From contig CAWKDK010000015.1 in NCBI GenBank assembly GCA_963848375.1, positions 1 to 64,000 on the forward strand: DNA of 64,000 bases, read 5' to 3'. The stretch is from JAJPJE01 sp963848375 (lineage in GTDB: Bacteria; Acidobacteriota; Terriglobia; Terriglobales; Acidobacteriaceae). Under the pieces are notes generated by a model. That model worked only from the letters and a program-made list of their open reading frames with translations, was not told where the DNA came from and made no database searches. Numbering within the stretch: the first letter of the stretch is position 1; every line of letters starts with the position of its first letter. The translations under genes and the position numbers were made by a program. Positions 54,053 through 64,000 of this stretch are shown one piece after another.

Positions 54053-54056
54053 ACTG

Positions 54057-55103
54057 CTACGCGCTAGTCTCGCGCCTGCGTATCTTTCGCGCAAGCATGA
54101 CAAATCCAGCAACTGCAATCAGGTTAAGCACAATCTTGCCGATGAAATCCATCCGCGACCAACTGCTGCTACCGGAGAATCCGGCGATCATGCAGACCAG
54201 CGTTGCCGCAAATACGGCTGACCATCGGTGCATATCGTTCCAGCCCGGGGACGACGACCAGTATCGGACGACGAGAAACACGAGGAAGGCCCACACAACT
54301 CCCACCGCCATCGGAAGCCAGAACGAGAAATTATGCTTCACCGTTGGCGCAAAAATCAGCGCCATCAGCGCGTACCATGGAAAGCCCATTACCAGAACGG
54401 CTGGACCAACGATCCAGGCCGGCGGAGCTTTCCTGTCACTCGACTTGGGATCCACTCCCCGAAACGCATAGGCCGCGATCGCCAATACAACGATCGTTAG
54501 CACGCCGATCCCAATCAGCACGGGAGACGGGTGATACGGCGGCACGTGGAAAGTCATCGGCCGCGCCCGTTGAGTCCATGCAAACCATGCGATGTAGGAG
54601 CCGAACAGGAAAACGAGGCTCGAGATCACCAGCCCACGAGTCTTCAGCCACAGATCGTTACCGCGCTCCGGAAAGATCAATTCCGTCAACTGCACCGGGA
54701 CAACCACGACCCAAACGCTTTCATAGCCGAGCATGAAGAGAAAGAAGAGCCAGTTCACGCCCCACTGTCGGCTGTAGACAGGTGTCGAACCGAGCCAGGG
54801 CAGCGGTGCCAACGAAGTCTGCTGGATGATGAACTCCTCTGCGACTGACAGTGCTAGGCCGAGCAGCAGCAGGCTGGTCCCACCTCCATCCCATCGGCGA
54901 ACTACTTCACGAATGAGGAGCGCGCCGCAACCCCACACCATCATCTCTGGGATCAGCACGAAGATGTAACTGAGGCGCGTAGCTCCGCTCAGCACTTCGG
55001 CGATCATTGGCGCGAGCGCGACCAGCGCAAGAGCGGGTGCGAGAGTACCTCGCGCGGCATTCGAACGTGAAAGGCCGGGATGGCTCACAGAAATGGTATT
55101 CAT
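54057..55103 (-). CDS. Polytopic membrane protein under PadR control
   Basis: A 348-residue protein with about nine hydrophobic segments (for example LAPALALVALAPMIAEVLSG, GLVISSLVFLFGSYIAWFAW, SPVLIGIGVLTIVVLAIAAY). A conserved-looking SVAEEFIIQQTSLAPLPWLG loop lies between helices. I do not recognise the family; it may be a CPBP-like or unknown transporter-like protein. ATG 55103 overlaps the PadR stop as ATGA, so it is translated with the regulator and is its probable target. Confidence 0.7.
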   Translation of the reverse strand: MNTISVSHPGLSRSNAARGTLAPALALVALAPMIAEVLSGATRLSYIFVLIPEMMVWGCGALLIREVVRRWDGGGTSLLLLGLALSVAEEFIIQQTSLAPLPWLGSTPVYSRQWGVNWLFFLFMLGYESVWVVVVPVQLTELIFPERGNDLWLKTRGLVISSLVFLFGSYIAWFAWTQRARPMTFHVPPYHPSPVLIGIGVLTIVVLAIAAYAFRGVDPKSSDRKAPPAWIVGPAVLVMGFPWYALMALIFAPTVKHNFSFWLPMAVGVVWAFLVFLVVRYWSSSPGWNDMHRWSAVFAATLVCMIAGFSGSSSWSRMDFIGKIVLNLIAVAGFVMLARKIRRRETSA

Positions 55104-55732
55104 TGTGACTTCTCCGGCGGCAACGAAGAGGCGGCCGCTTTTCTGAGGTTACGAACTTCGCGGATGATTTTGTTTAAGTCCCAAGTGAGTGCGCCAGAGC
55201 GCAGTTCGACAATCAGCTCGCGCACCCACTTGAGTTCCGCTTTGCGCATGGCGAGCAGGTACTCGCTCTCGATCAGGTTGATCCGCTCCACGTGAGCGCT
55301 CGCGGCTTTCATTCCGGTTTCGATCGCCTGAACATTTTGTTCGAGCCCCTGTGCGCGCTCTTGAAGCCGCGCAGTGGCATCCTCCTGATCCAGAAATAAG
55401 AGGAAGCTCATCGCAGCCATGAACTCCGACGACTCGTGCCGCGGCACCCCTACCATCTGGCGTAGCACCCGCGTGAGTTCCCTACGTCCTTCGGGAGTAA
55501 TGCGATAGGTCGTGCGTTCCGGGCGGCGGCCATCCCTTTCACTGGAGACCGCCTTGATCAGCCCTTCCTTCACCAGTCGATTGATCGCGTGGTAGAGCGA
55601 TCCGCGCTTGAGAACCAGCAATTCGTCTTTATGGCGGTCGTGCAGCAACCGTTGCATTTGATAAGGGTGCATGGGCGCCTCGCGCAGCAGCGCCAGAACG
55701 GCCACCTCCCAGAGATTTCGGTAGCTCTCCAT
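55100..55732 (-). CDS. PadR family transcriptional regulator
   Basis: A 210-residue winged-helix regulator. The N-terminal half has the PadR pattern VAVLALLREAPMHPYQMQRLL, KRGSLYHAINRLVKEGLI and ERTTYRITPEGRREL (wing). The C-terminal half is a coiled-coil dimer domain (LQERAQGLEQNVQAIETGMKA). PadR proteins repress a neighbouring efflux or membrane gene and themselves. The downstream membrane gene overlaps by 4 bp, and the promoter contains a GATATATC palindrome over its -10 box, a likely autoregulatory operator. Confidence 0.9.
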   Translation of the reverse strand: MESYRNLWEVAVLALLREAPMHPYQMQRLLHDRHKDELLVLKRGSLYHAINRLVKEGLIKAVSSERDGRRPERTTYRITPEGRRELTRVLRQMVGVPRHESSEFMAAMSFLLFLDQEDATARLQERAQGLEQNVQAIETGMKAASAHVERINLIESEYLLAMRKAELKWVRELIVELRSGALTWDLNKIIREVRNLRKAAASSLPPEKSQ

Positions 55733-55747
55733 GGTTAGTTCATATGA

Positions 55748-55776
55748 GATATATCGCCGCAGCTATACCTTGTCAA
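55748..55776 (-). promoter_or_regulatory. PadR-operon promoter with palindrome over the -10
   Basis: On the minus strand: TTGACA (55776-55771), 17 bp, TATATC (55753-55748). GATATATC (55748-55755), a perfect palindrome, covers the -10, so binding there would block transcription. It faces the PadR gene. Confidence 0.65.
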
Positions 55777-56025
55777 GAGGAAGGCGGGCATTGTTTTGGA
55801 TATCTGACGGGATCGGAAACCGGGGATGGAGCGTAAGCCCTTTCCGCACTTATGTCCTCCTCTTTCCAGTAGATTTAGAGGAGCTCAGCTCGAATTAATG
55901 AGCGTGCAGTAATCAGAATGGCCCTGATTCCGTCTTTTCAGACGTACAGGGTCACGGAAGAACTCTGACCCTTGTTTTGGGTTTTAATATCTTCACTGCT
56001 GGACGAATGGAACGGAGCAAAACGA

Positions 56026-56748
56026 ATGTTTCCTGGACTCAAGTTTTCTACTATGAAGCTGCTGCTGGCAGTGTTTGCCTGTGCCACGTTTCTCTCTGCT
56101 TACCTGCTGGTTTCGGCGGCTCAGGATCAGCCACCCCAGGGTCCGGGCGGCGGCAGGCAGGGCGGCGGGCGCTTCGCCAACCTCACGCGAGTCTCGGGAA
56201 CCATTGATTCCATCTCGCCGGACTCCCTGGTGATCAAGACGGACGATGGCAAGACGGTTACGGTCGCGATCACCAGCGATACCCGCTTCCGCAAGAATCG
56301 CGAGGAAGCCAAGATTTCTGATTTCGCCAAGGGCGATCACGTAATGGTCGGCGCAGAACCCGGCAGTGATTCCAGCAAACTGACGGCGCGCTTTATCGGT
56401 GCGGGAATGGGCGGCCCGGGAGGCCCCGGAGCCGGAGGTCCGCCATCAGCCGAGCAAATGCAGCAAATGGGACTGGGTACCAAATTCATCGCGGGCGAAG
56501 TGAAGTCGATCGAAGAGACCAAACTAACCATCTTGCGTCCAGACGGACAGACCCAGGTCATCCAGGCGGATGAGAATACGTCCTTCCAGAATGAAAAACG
56601 CGAAAGTGTCACCCTCGCCGACATTAAAGTAGGCGATCATGTGATGGGACGGGGTGAGATGAAGAATGGCGTTTTCGTACCTTCTTCGCTTCGCATTGGG
56701 ATGCCGCACTATGCGAGCAACCCGCCCGAGCCGCAAACCAAGCCGTGA
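56026..56748 (+). CDS. Exported DUF5666-type protein with duplicated OB-like module
   Basis: A 240-residue exported protein. The signal peptide lies around residues 8-32 (TMKLLLAVFACATFLSAYLL). The mature part has two related beta modules: VSGTIDSISPDSLVIKTDDG and EVKSIEETKLTILRPDGQTQ, each followed by a D-T-x-F strand and an IKVGDHV-type turn. They are separated by a Gly/Pro-rich linker (GGPGGPGAGGPP). This matches DUF5666-type repeats. ATG 56026 or 56053. It overlaps the downstream Oar receptor (GTGA), so both are coupled. Function is unknown. Confidence 0.75.
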   Translation: MFPGLKFSTMKLLLAVFACATFLSAYLLVSAAQDQPPQGPGGGRQGGGRFANLTRVSGTIDSISPDSLVIKTDDGKTVTVAITSDTRFRKNREEAKISDFAKGDHVMVGAEPGSDSSKLTARFIGAGMGGPGGPGAGGPPSAEQMQQMGLGTKFIAGEVKSIEETKLTILRPDGQTQVIQADENTSFQNEKRESVTLADIKVGDHVMGRGEMKNGVFVPSSLRIGMPHYASNPPEPQTKP

Positions 56749-59700
56749 AGATTAGACTTTCATTAATATCTTGTGCTCTGTGCGCGATAAGTGTGTTCAG
56801 CGCAGCACAGAGTACGCCATCGGTGCAGCCGACCCCGGTATCGCAACCGGCGACGGCATCCGCCCCGATAACGCAGACGGCGCGCGAGATCCGTGGCACG
56901 GTGAAGTCTGGTACCACGCGACTGCCGGGCGTCACAATTTCCGCTGCGAATACGCTCACCGGCAAGAAGGTCATTACCTCGACCGATGCCGAGGGTAACT
57001 ACGCGCTTGTCCTGCCTTCCAATGGCCGATACGTGGTGCGCGCGGAGTTCGCGGCGTTTGCCCCGGTAACGAAAGAGGTCATGATCAACGCGGCAACTCC
57101 GACAGGCCTGGCTGATCTGGAGATGATCCTGCTCTCGCGCGTGCCCAAAGAACAGAATCAGCAGCAGAACGCGGGCATCGGTCAATTCGGATCGGTTATG
57201 GCGAGCGGGCGGGGATCGCAGCGGCTGTCGGTAACCGGGGATCAAGTATCGCTGAGTCTGGCGGCCAACGGTGGTGGCGATACGCCGCTGCAAGGCATGT
57301 CGGCTTTGGCATCTACGGCGGACGCGACAAACGATTCGGTCTCCGTCAACGGCGCGATGGGTCAAACAGCAGGCTTCGGACGTGGCGCGGATGACATGCA
57401 GGATCGCATCGATGAAATGCGCGCGCGCGGCGAATTGCCGGGTGGCCAGAGCGGCCAAGGAAACGGCTTTCAAGGGGGACCTGGCGGACCTGGTGGTCCG
57501 GGCGGCGGTCCCATCATGATCGGTGGGCCTGGTGGACCTGGCGGTGGTGGGTTTCGCATGGGCGGCCGAGGCCGAGCGAATTTCAACCAACCACACGGCT
57601 CGGTTTTTTACGACGTCGGTAACGCGGCGCTGGATGCGCGCCCGTATTCGCTGAGCGGCGCTCCTTCCCTGCAGCCGAGCTACTCGTCGAATCGTTTCGG
57701 CGCGACGCTCGGGATGCCGTTCAAGATCCCCAAACTCGTAGACCTCAGCTCGAACACCTTCCTCTTCTTTAATATGTTCGGGACGCGCGCCACGAATCCG
57801 TACGAAGTCTATTCACACGTACCCACAGTGGCCGAGCGCAACGGTGACTTCTCGCAAACGGTTTACACGTCGGGCCCCAATGCTGGCCAGCCAGTAACGA
57901 TCTATAACCCGATCACCGGAGTTCCCTTCGCCAACAATCAGCTCACCAGCATCAATCCGATTTCGGCCGGGCTATTGAAGTACATCCCGCTTCCGAATCA
58001 ACCGGGCTTGCAGAACTTCCGTTACAGCACGTCGGCGCAGAATGACTCGACCAACATCAATCTGCGACTGATGCATACCTTTGGTCAGGCACAGCCGGGT
58101 GCTAGACGCGGTCCGTGGGGCCGCAGCAACGTCAACTTTGGATTGAACTACACCGACTCGAATGCCGATACGCTCACTCCGTTTCCGGGCGTTGGCGGCA
58201 ACACGAAGACCAAAGGCCTGAACGCGAACGCCGGTTACACCTATGCCCACGGAAAGCTAACCAACAATTTCCGCGTAACGTTCAATCGCTCGCAGATCAA
58301 CACCGCAAACTTCTTCGCCGGCGTCGACAACGTCGCCGGCGACTTGGGAATTAACGGGATCTCAGAGAATCCGCTGAACTGGGGACTGCCCAATCTTTCC
58401 TTCAGTGACTACAGCAGCCTGACGGACGTAGCTCCGCACGTGGAACACGACAACACGCTGCAGTTCCAGGACACGATCATCTGGAATCATGCAAAGCACA
58501 ATGTGCGTTTCGGCGGCGACTATCGCCGCTTGTGGGAGACGCTCGTTAGCAACACCAATCCGCGGGGTACGTTCGTGTTTACCGGAGCGGCGACTGCGGA
58601 CATGGTGAATGGTACGCCGGTCCAGGGCACGGGTTACGACTTTGCTGACTTCCTGCTGGGCGCTGCGCAACAGACGTCGATCCAGTACAGCAATAACCAG
58701 AACTACAAGTTTGCTGCGAATGGCTGGGACCTGTTCGTGATGGACGACTGGAGATTGCGTGGCAATCTCACGGTCAATGCCGGATTGCGATATGAGTACA
58801 TTGCGCCCTTCAGCGAGCTCAACAATCAGCTAGTGAATCTGGATGCGGCACCGGGATTCACCGCCGTCGCTCCTGTGCAACCGGGCCAAATGGGTCCGTT
58901 CACGGGTATCGTTTATCCATCGGGACTCATCAAGCCGGAGCGCAACAACTGGGCTCCGCGTATTGGCATTGCGTGGAAGCCTTTCAGCAAAACAGTCGTC
59001 CGCGCGGGCTACGGAATCAATTACAACCTGAGCCAGTATCGTTCGATCGTCTCGAATCTTGCGTTCCAGCCGCCATTTTCGGTGACGCAGACGAACGTGG
59101 CCTCCACCTCGCAAGTGCTCACGCTGGCTAACGGGTTCCCGGCGCCGACGGATTCGACGATCACCAATAACTACGGCATCGATCCCAACTATCGCCCCGG
59201 CTACGTTCAAATCTGGAACCTGAATATCCAGCGTGATATCGGCTGGAACACGGTGCTCAATATCGGCTACACCGGAACCAAAGGCACGGATCTGGATATG
59301 TGGCTGGCGCCGAACCGCGGGGCCGAAGGACTGCTGATCGCCGGCGTTCAACCGTTCCTGTGGGAGACCTCACAAGGCGACTCCATTATGAATGCGGGCC
59401 AGCTGCGCGTGCGCAAGCGACTCTCGAACGGCGTTGCCATCGGCGGAACTTACACGTTCTCGAAGTCGATCGACGATGCGTCGTCGATCGGGGGAACGAA
59501 GGTTGTGGTTGCCCAAAATGAAGAGGATCTGGCGGCGGAACGCGGGCTCTCCAGCTTTGACCAACGCCAGCGTTTCACTGGCGATTACACCGTAGATCTT
59601 CCCTTCGGCGAAGGACGCAAGTGGATGACTTCGCCTGGCCCGCTGAACAAAGTTCTTGGAGATTGGACCTGGAGCGGCACTTTCACCATTGCTTCGGGAT

Positions 59701-60108
59701 TCCCGTTCACGGCGAATGTGCTCGGGAACTTTGCCGACGTAGCACGCGGAACTAACGGCACACTGCGCGCGAACCTGGTTCCGGGCGAAGTCGATTTCGA
59801 TCTCGAATCCCTCGATCAATCAATGGTTCAACACGGGCGCGTTCGTGATTCCACCGGCGGGACAGTTCGGAGACAGCGGGCGCAACATCATCATTGGACC
59901 GGGAACGCATCAGTTCAATATGTCATTTTCGAAGAACTTCCCGATTCACGAAGCGATGGGCTTCGAAGTGCGCAGTGACATCACGAATATCTTCAACACA
60001 CCGCAATTTTCAGCAATCGATACGACGGTGAATTCGCCGACGTTTGGTCATGTGATTTCGGTTGGCAACATGCGCACCATTACGTTCTCGACGAGGTTCC
60101 GATTCTAA
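56745..60108 (+). CDS. Oar-type TonB-dependent receptor, Gly-rich; frame broken near 59815
   Basis: An outer-membrane receptor of about 1120 residues. Start GTG 56745 gives signal peptide MKIRLSLISCALCAISVFSA, a CarboxypepD_reg domain (EIRGTVKSGTTRLPGVTISA), a degenerate plug, an unusual Gly/Pro linker (about residues 230-280: GGPGGPGGPGGG and GGPGGPGGGG), and an Oar barrel (VPTVAERNGDFSQTVY; WGLPNLSFSDYSSL; VDLPFGEGRKWM). After a shift near 59815, the second frame gives the end (NQWFNTGAFVIPPAGQFG, IGPGTHQFNMSFSKNF, ITFSTRFRF). The DUF5666 gene overlaps upstream and the VWFA gene follows 30 bp on, so the three are one unit. Confidence 0.82.
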
Positions 60109-60138
60109 TGCCGAGCGACGCTGCACAATTCGAAGCCG

Positions 60139-62281
60139 GTGCAAAAGCTACTGTCGCTGCTGCTCGCAGCTTCCCTGCTGCCTTGGACCATGTTTGCTCA
60201 GGAAGGTCCGGAAGGACCGCCCCCGCCTCCGCCTCAAGAGGAAGCGCAGTCGAGCTACACGTTCCGCACGACCAGCGATTTGGTGTTGGTCGACGTAGTG
60301 GCGCGGGATAAGAGCGGCAACCTGGTGCGCGACTTAAAGCAGTCTGACTTCAGCATCGTGGAAGACGGTAAACCGCAGCACCTGATGTCATTCGATATCG
60401 AGCGGCCAGAAGGCGAATCGCAAACCAACGTCGCGCAAGGTGCGGGTAATGGTCCTTCGCAGGTGACGGTGCAGGAAGCGGTGAACGAACGCGCCGATCC
60501 TGACTGGAGATGGCGTCAAAGCCGAAGCCGTGCGCGACCGTCGCTTGATCATCCTCTTCTTTGACCTGAGCGCCATGGAGCCCGAGGAGGTGGATCGCGC
60601 CGTGAAATCGGCGACCGATTACGTGAACAAGCAAATGTCTCCGGCAGACCTGGTTTCGGTGATCACGCTTGGAAACTCGATGACCGTGACCCAGGACTTC
60701 ACCAACGATCATGCTGCGCTGAAGAAAGCGCTAATGGCGATCAATGGCGAAGAGGGCCAGGGCTTCGAACAGGGACTGACTGGAAGTTCGGATGGCACCG
60801 CTGATACGGGTGCACAGTACACGCCCGACGACACTGAATACAACTTGTTCAACACCGATCGCCGGCTGATGGCGATCAACACGCTCGCGAAATCGCTCTC
60901 GAAGTTGCCGCAAAAGAAGTCGGTGCTGTACTTCGCGGGTGGAATGCAGCGTACCGGCGTGGAGAACCAGTCGGAGTTGCGAGCCGCCATCAATGCTTCG
61001 GTTCGCTCTAATCTGTCGCTATACACCGTCGATTCGCGCGGCCTGGAGGCCCTTCCGCCAGGAGGGCAGGCGCAGAGCGCGAGCGTGCGCGGAACGTCGG
61101 CATATTCGGGCGCATCGGTGCAGAGCGATCTGGACTCGAACTTCTCCTCACAGGAGACGCTGGTTACTCTCGCGTCCGATACCGGCGGCAAGGCCTTCCT
61201 CGACACCAACGACTTCAGCGGCGCCTTCAAGAAGGTGCAGCAGGATACGTCGCTCTACTATCTGATCGGCTATCGCAGCACGAACAAGGCGATGGATGGC
61301 CACTACCGCCACATCAAGATCCTCGTGAACCGCAAAGACATCAAGCTGGAATATCGCACCGGTTACTACGGGCCGCGCGACTTCATACACTTCACTAAAG
61401 AGGATCGCGAGAAGCAACTGGACGACGAGATCGCCTCCGATCTGCCGGTTACGGATCTGCCGGTCTACGTCGATACCGCGTACTTCCGTATGCGCGGCAA
61501 TGACTACTTTGTGCCCACGTCGATCGTAGTGCCCGGCTCATCGGTTCCCTTCAAGTCGTCGAGCGATAAGGATAAGGCCACGCTGGACGTGATCGGTCTC
61601 GTACGCGAAGCCTCGTCGAAGATTCCAATCGCTAATATCCGCGAAACCGTGAAGCTTGCCGTCGGGACAGGTCAGACGGTGAAACGCAAGAATGTTCAGT
61701 ACAACACAGCGTTCCTGCTGTCGCCCGGCAAATATCACCTGAAGTTCGTGGTCCGGGAAAACGAAACTGGGAAGATTGGCTCATTCGAGAGCGACTTCGC
61801 CATACCGGATTTGAAGAAGTCGCCGCTAAAGATGAGCTCAGTGGTTCTGGCGACGCAGTCCGCATTACCCGGGAAGCTCAAGCAGAATCCTCTGATTCGC
61901 GACGGCAAGGAGTTGATTCCGAACCTCTCGCATGTCTTCACTGCCGATCAGCAACTAACGATCTATTACGAAGTCTACGATCCTGCGAAGGAGAAGGGCG
62001 CCGAAGCGAAGTCCAAAGACGAAAACATTCACGTCCTGACCAACGTGCAATTCTTCAGTGGAAAACTGAAGACCTACGAAACGCCACTGGTTGAAGCTAA
62101 GCAGATCAACACACCGGAGCGCGGCGCAACATCCTTCCAGTTGGAAGTGCCGCTGGCACAACTGCGTCCAGGCAACTACATGTGCCAGGTCAGCGTTGTC
62201 GACGATGCCGGCGGAACATTTGCATTCCCGCGCATACCGCTGATCGTGCGGGCGGCGAAGACGGACTTGGCGGCAAAATAG
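60139..62281 (+). CDS. VWFA-domain exported protein (acidobacterial type), frame broken near 60490
   Basis: An exported protein of about 710 residues. GTG 60139 gives signal peptide MQKLLSLLLAASLLPWTMFA, followed by a Pro run, TFRTTSDLVLVDVVARDKSG (the typical start of acidobacterial VWFA-related proteins) and GNLVRDLKQSDFSIVEDGKP. After the shift near 60490 the VWA domain continues (RRLIILFFDLSAMEPEEVDR; VSVITLGNSMTVTQDF; KSVLYFAGGMQRTG), with TLASDTGGKAF and a C-terminal beta domain (YYEVYDPAKEKG, GNYMCQVSVVDDAGG). The D-x-S of the MIDAS is present as FFDLSAM. It is probably a periplasmic protein-binding partner of the upstream receptor. Confidence 0.8.
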
Positions 62282-62429
62282 CTGTCTCCTTCGATAGTGC
62301 AGCGTTGCCCATAATATCTGCTGTGAAACGTTACTCATAAGATCGAGGCGGCGCCTATCCGTCTTCTAGCGTCGTTGCGAGCTGCCCGCCCAAAGCCACC
62401 AGAACACCCGCTATAATCGCCAGAGAGCC

Positions 62430-63591
62430 ATGCCATCCACAGCCACCCAACGCGAGACTCAAGCGCAGACCGACTCCATGCCCCCGCGCGAGCCCCGCTT
62501 CTTCAAGCGAGTCGAGAACTTCATGGAGCGCGTCACCGAAGGCATGGAGATCGATCAACTGTGGGCGCAGTTGAGGCAGGACGCGAAGTCGGGATTTCAG
62601 CTTTATACGCGGGAGATCGACTTCAAGCCTGCTTCCCAGCGCTCGCCGCGTGACTGGTTTCAAGTTGTCCGTAGCTTCTTCTGGGCCGTGGTGATGAAGC
62701 TATCGCCCTCGAAGCGCGTCGTCCTCATCATCGGTCTTGTTCTATTGCTGTTCCCGTGGAGTTCTTTTTACAACATGGGAGCGTGGTTCCACATCTACGG
62801 CGGCCTGATCATGTTCGGACTGCTGGTGCTCGAGGTCGCCGATCGCGTCACCATGAAGCGTGACCTGCAGATCGCCCGCGAAATCCAGAGCTGGCTGGTG
62901 CCTAGTCACCCACCGGAGATTGCGGGTCTCACCTCCGCCTTCTTCACCAAGCCCGCAAATACCGTAGCCGGCGACTACTACGACGTCTTTTATCGCGACG
63001 TTCCCGACGTGAGAAATAACGTCCTGATCGCCGTTGCTGACGTGGCGGGCAAGAGCGTTCCCGCGGCCTTGCTGATGGCAACGTTCCAGGCGAGCCTTAA
63101 GACGCTTTCCGCGACGCGCTCGAGCGTGGTTGGACTCACCACGGGAATGAATCGCTATGCATGCAAGCACAGCATGGCGGGAGCGCGATTCACAACTGCA
63201 TTCCTCGCGGAGTACGATCCGGATTCGCGCCATCTGACCTACGTGAATGCCGGGCACAATGCGCCAATGTTACGGCGCGCTTCGGGAGCCATCGAGCGAC
63301 TGGACGTCGGTGGTGTGCCGCTGGGCATACTCTCCGAATGCGCCTACGAATCGGCGAATATGGACTTATCTCCCGGGCGACACGCTGCTGATTTTCACGG
63401 ACGGTGTGGTGGAAGCCGAAAACGATCGCTCGGACGAATATGGCGAGGACCGGTTGATTCGAGTCTTCAACGCCAGCGCGGGTCTCTCGGCGGACGAAAT
63501 TATTCAGGCCATCATGCACGACGTGCTGGCCTTCACCGGCACGGCCCCGCAGCATGACGACATCACCTGCCTGATTGCCAAGTTCCAGTAG
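62430..63591 (+). CDS. Membrane SpoIIE (PP2C)-type phosphatase, frame broken near 63365
   Basis: A signalling phosphatase of about 386 residues. The N-terminal third is cytosolic helix (FFKRVENFMERVTEGMEIDQ), followed by two membrane helices (VVLIIGLVLLLFPWSSFY and IYGGLIMFGLLVLEVA). The SpoIIE domain follows: REIQSWLVPSHPPEIAGLTS, NTVAGDYYDVF, IAVADVAGKSVPAALLMATF, TYVNAGHNAPML, then after the shift PGDTLLIFTDGVVEAEN and APQHDDITCLIAKF with the metal-binding Asps. A single-base indel near 63365 reconnects the parts. It resembles the soluble GAF-GAF phosphatase at 37 kb, without the sensor. Confidence 0.82.
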
Positions 63592-64000
63592 CTATTGCTT
63601 TTCGCTGCTGATCAGGATTACGTCGCTCGAATCGCTGCCACGCGACATGGCCAGCTTGCCATCCTTCGACCACGCATAACTGAAAATGCGCTGCGAATCA
63701 AAATTGGTGAGCGCATGTCGATGACCGCTGCTATCCAGCGGATAGAACCACACATTCGAATACCCGTGATGCGTTTCCAGGAAGCTGAAGCCTTTGCCGT
63801 CGGGCATCCACTGCACTCCGAGGTGATCGAGGTTGACCATCTTGAGCGGAGCGCTCTGATCCATCGGAACCACACCGACGCGCCATTCTCCCGCGGCTTC
63901 ATCTACGTAAGAAAATGCTATCTGCTTTCCATCGGGCGAAACGCTCACTGGCGTTCCAGCAACTTCCGCGAGCTTCACCGGAGTACCACCCTCGGTCGAT
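63592..64000 (-). CDS. PD40/TolB-type propeller protein, C-terminal fragment (runs off the window)
   Basis: A minus-strand frame, open to the window edge, ends at 63592. The visible 136 residues are WD40-like/PD40 blades: GTPVSVSPDGKQIAFSYVDE, GVQWMPDGKGFSFLETHHG and FSYAWSKDGKLAMSRGSDSS. In Acidobacteria such blades usually form the C-terminal sensor half of a serine/threonine kinase or a TolB-like protein. The frame continues upstream without a stop (the GTG inside it, giving KLAEVAG, is not the true start). Confidence 0.75.
   Translation of the reverse strand, partial: STEGGTPVKLAEVAGTPVSVSPDGKQIAFSYVDEAAGEWRVGVVPMDQSAPLKMVNLDHLGVQWMPDGKGFSFLETHHGYSNVWFYPLDSSGHRHALTNFDSQRIFSYAWSKDGKLAMSRGSDSSDVILISSEKQ

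Overview
The window looks like a piece of an acidobacterial chromosome (class Terriglobia; Koribacter/Terriglobus-like). This rests on protein families I recognise, not on a database search: two Oar-type TonB receptors with an N-terminal carboxypeptidase-regulatory domain, an Acidobacteria-type VWFA protein, a DUF2277 protein, a bacillithiol deacetylase (BshB1), a bifunctional homocysteine methyltransferase/methylenetetrahydrofolate reductase, a PEP-CTERM protein and two SpoIIE-type phosphatases. There is no rRNA, CRISPR array, complete insertion sequence or prophage. Two tRNAs are present: Ser-CGA and Gly-CCC.

Layout. 1-6.2 kb: tadA, tRNA-Ser, a sensor kinase, a TetR/DUF2277 pair, a six-Asp-box propeller protein overlapping a MoaD/ThiS-like protein, DoxX and VOC proteins. 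6.2-12.5 kb (minus strand): an ABC-permease tail relic, a FAD oxidoreductase, a GH9 hydrolase, a membrane-anchored MutS-like ATPase, a small MetH-like relic and an isolated nuoI. 12.7-19.8 kb: an Ig-repeat/PQQ-propeller exported protein, nitroreductase, UbiD, a nucleotidyltransferase-like protein, a PEP-CTERM protein and tRNA-Gly. 19.9-26.8 kb (minus): a giant hybrid histidine kinase, then a cytochrome c/copper-monooxygenase-like protein next to a type III polyketide synthase, and a TPR-like protein. 27.0-27.9 kb: a lipoprotein-like RNase A-fold (CdiA-CT type) toxin with a translationally coupled CdiI-type immunity gene. 28-40 kb: mostly housekeeping genes (HMT/MTHFR, xseB, ATP-dependent ligase, polyprenyl synthase-bshB1, O-methyltransferase and UPF0173 hydrolase, hpt-phosphatase-lysA). 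41-44 kb: Oar receptor 1. 44-53 kb: nadK, tlyA, E1-like dehydrogenase, glutaredoxin, acyl-CoA ligase, FUSC and GAP membrane proteins, NarX-type kinase, hemolysin III. 53-55.8 kb: an atypical endonuclease III and a PadR-controlled membrane protein. 56-63.6 kb: a coupled DUF5666-Oar receptor-VWFA unit and a membrane SpoIIE phosphatase. The window ends inside a PD40 propeller gene.

Two window-wide patterns stand out. First, eleven long genes are broken by single-base shifts (about 14 sites), and in every case the downstream frame still carries the rest of the domain. Indel errors in the assembly are therefore more likely than gene death, and these genes are given here as whole loci. Second, degenerate period-7 tandem repeats lie beside or between genes. 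They supply the stop codon of two minus-strand genes in the same heptamer phase and appear once inside the bshB1 coding sequence.

The most system-like loci are the RNase-toxin/immunity pair, the propeller/MoaD pair and the DUF5666-Oar-VWFA unit.
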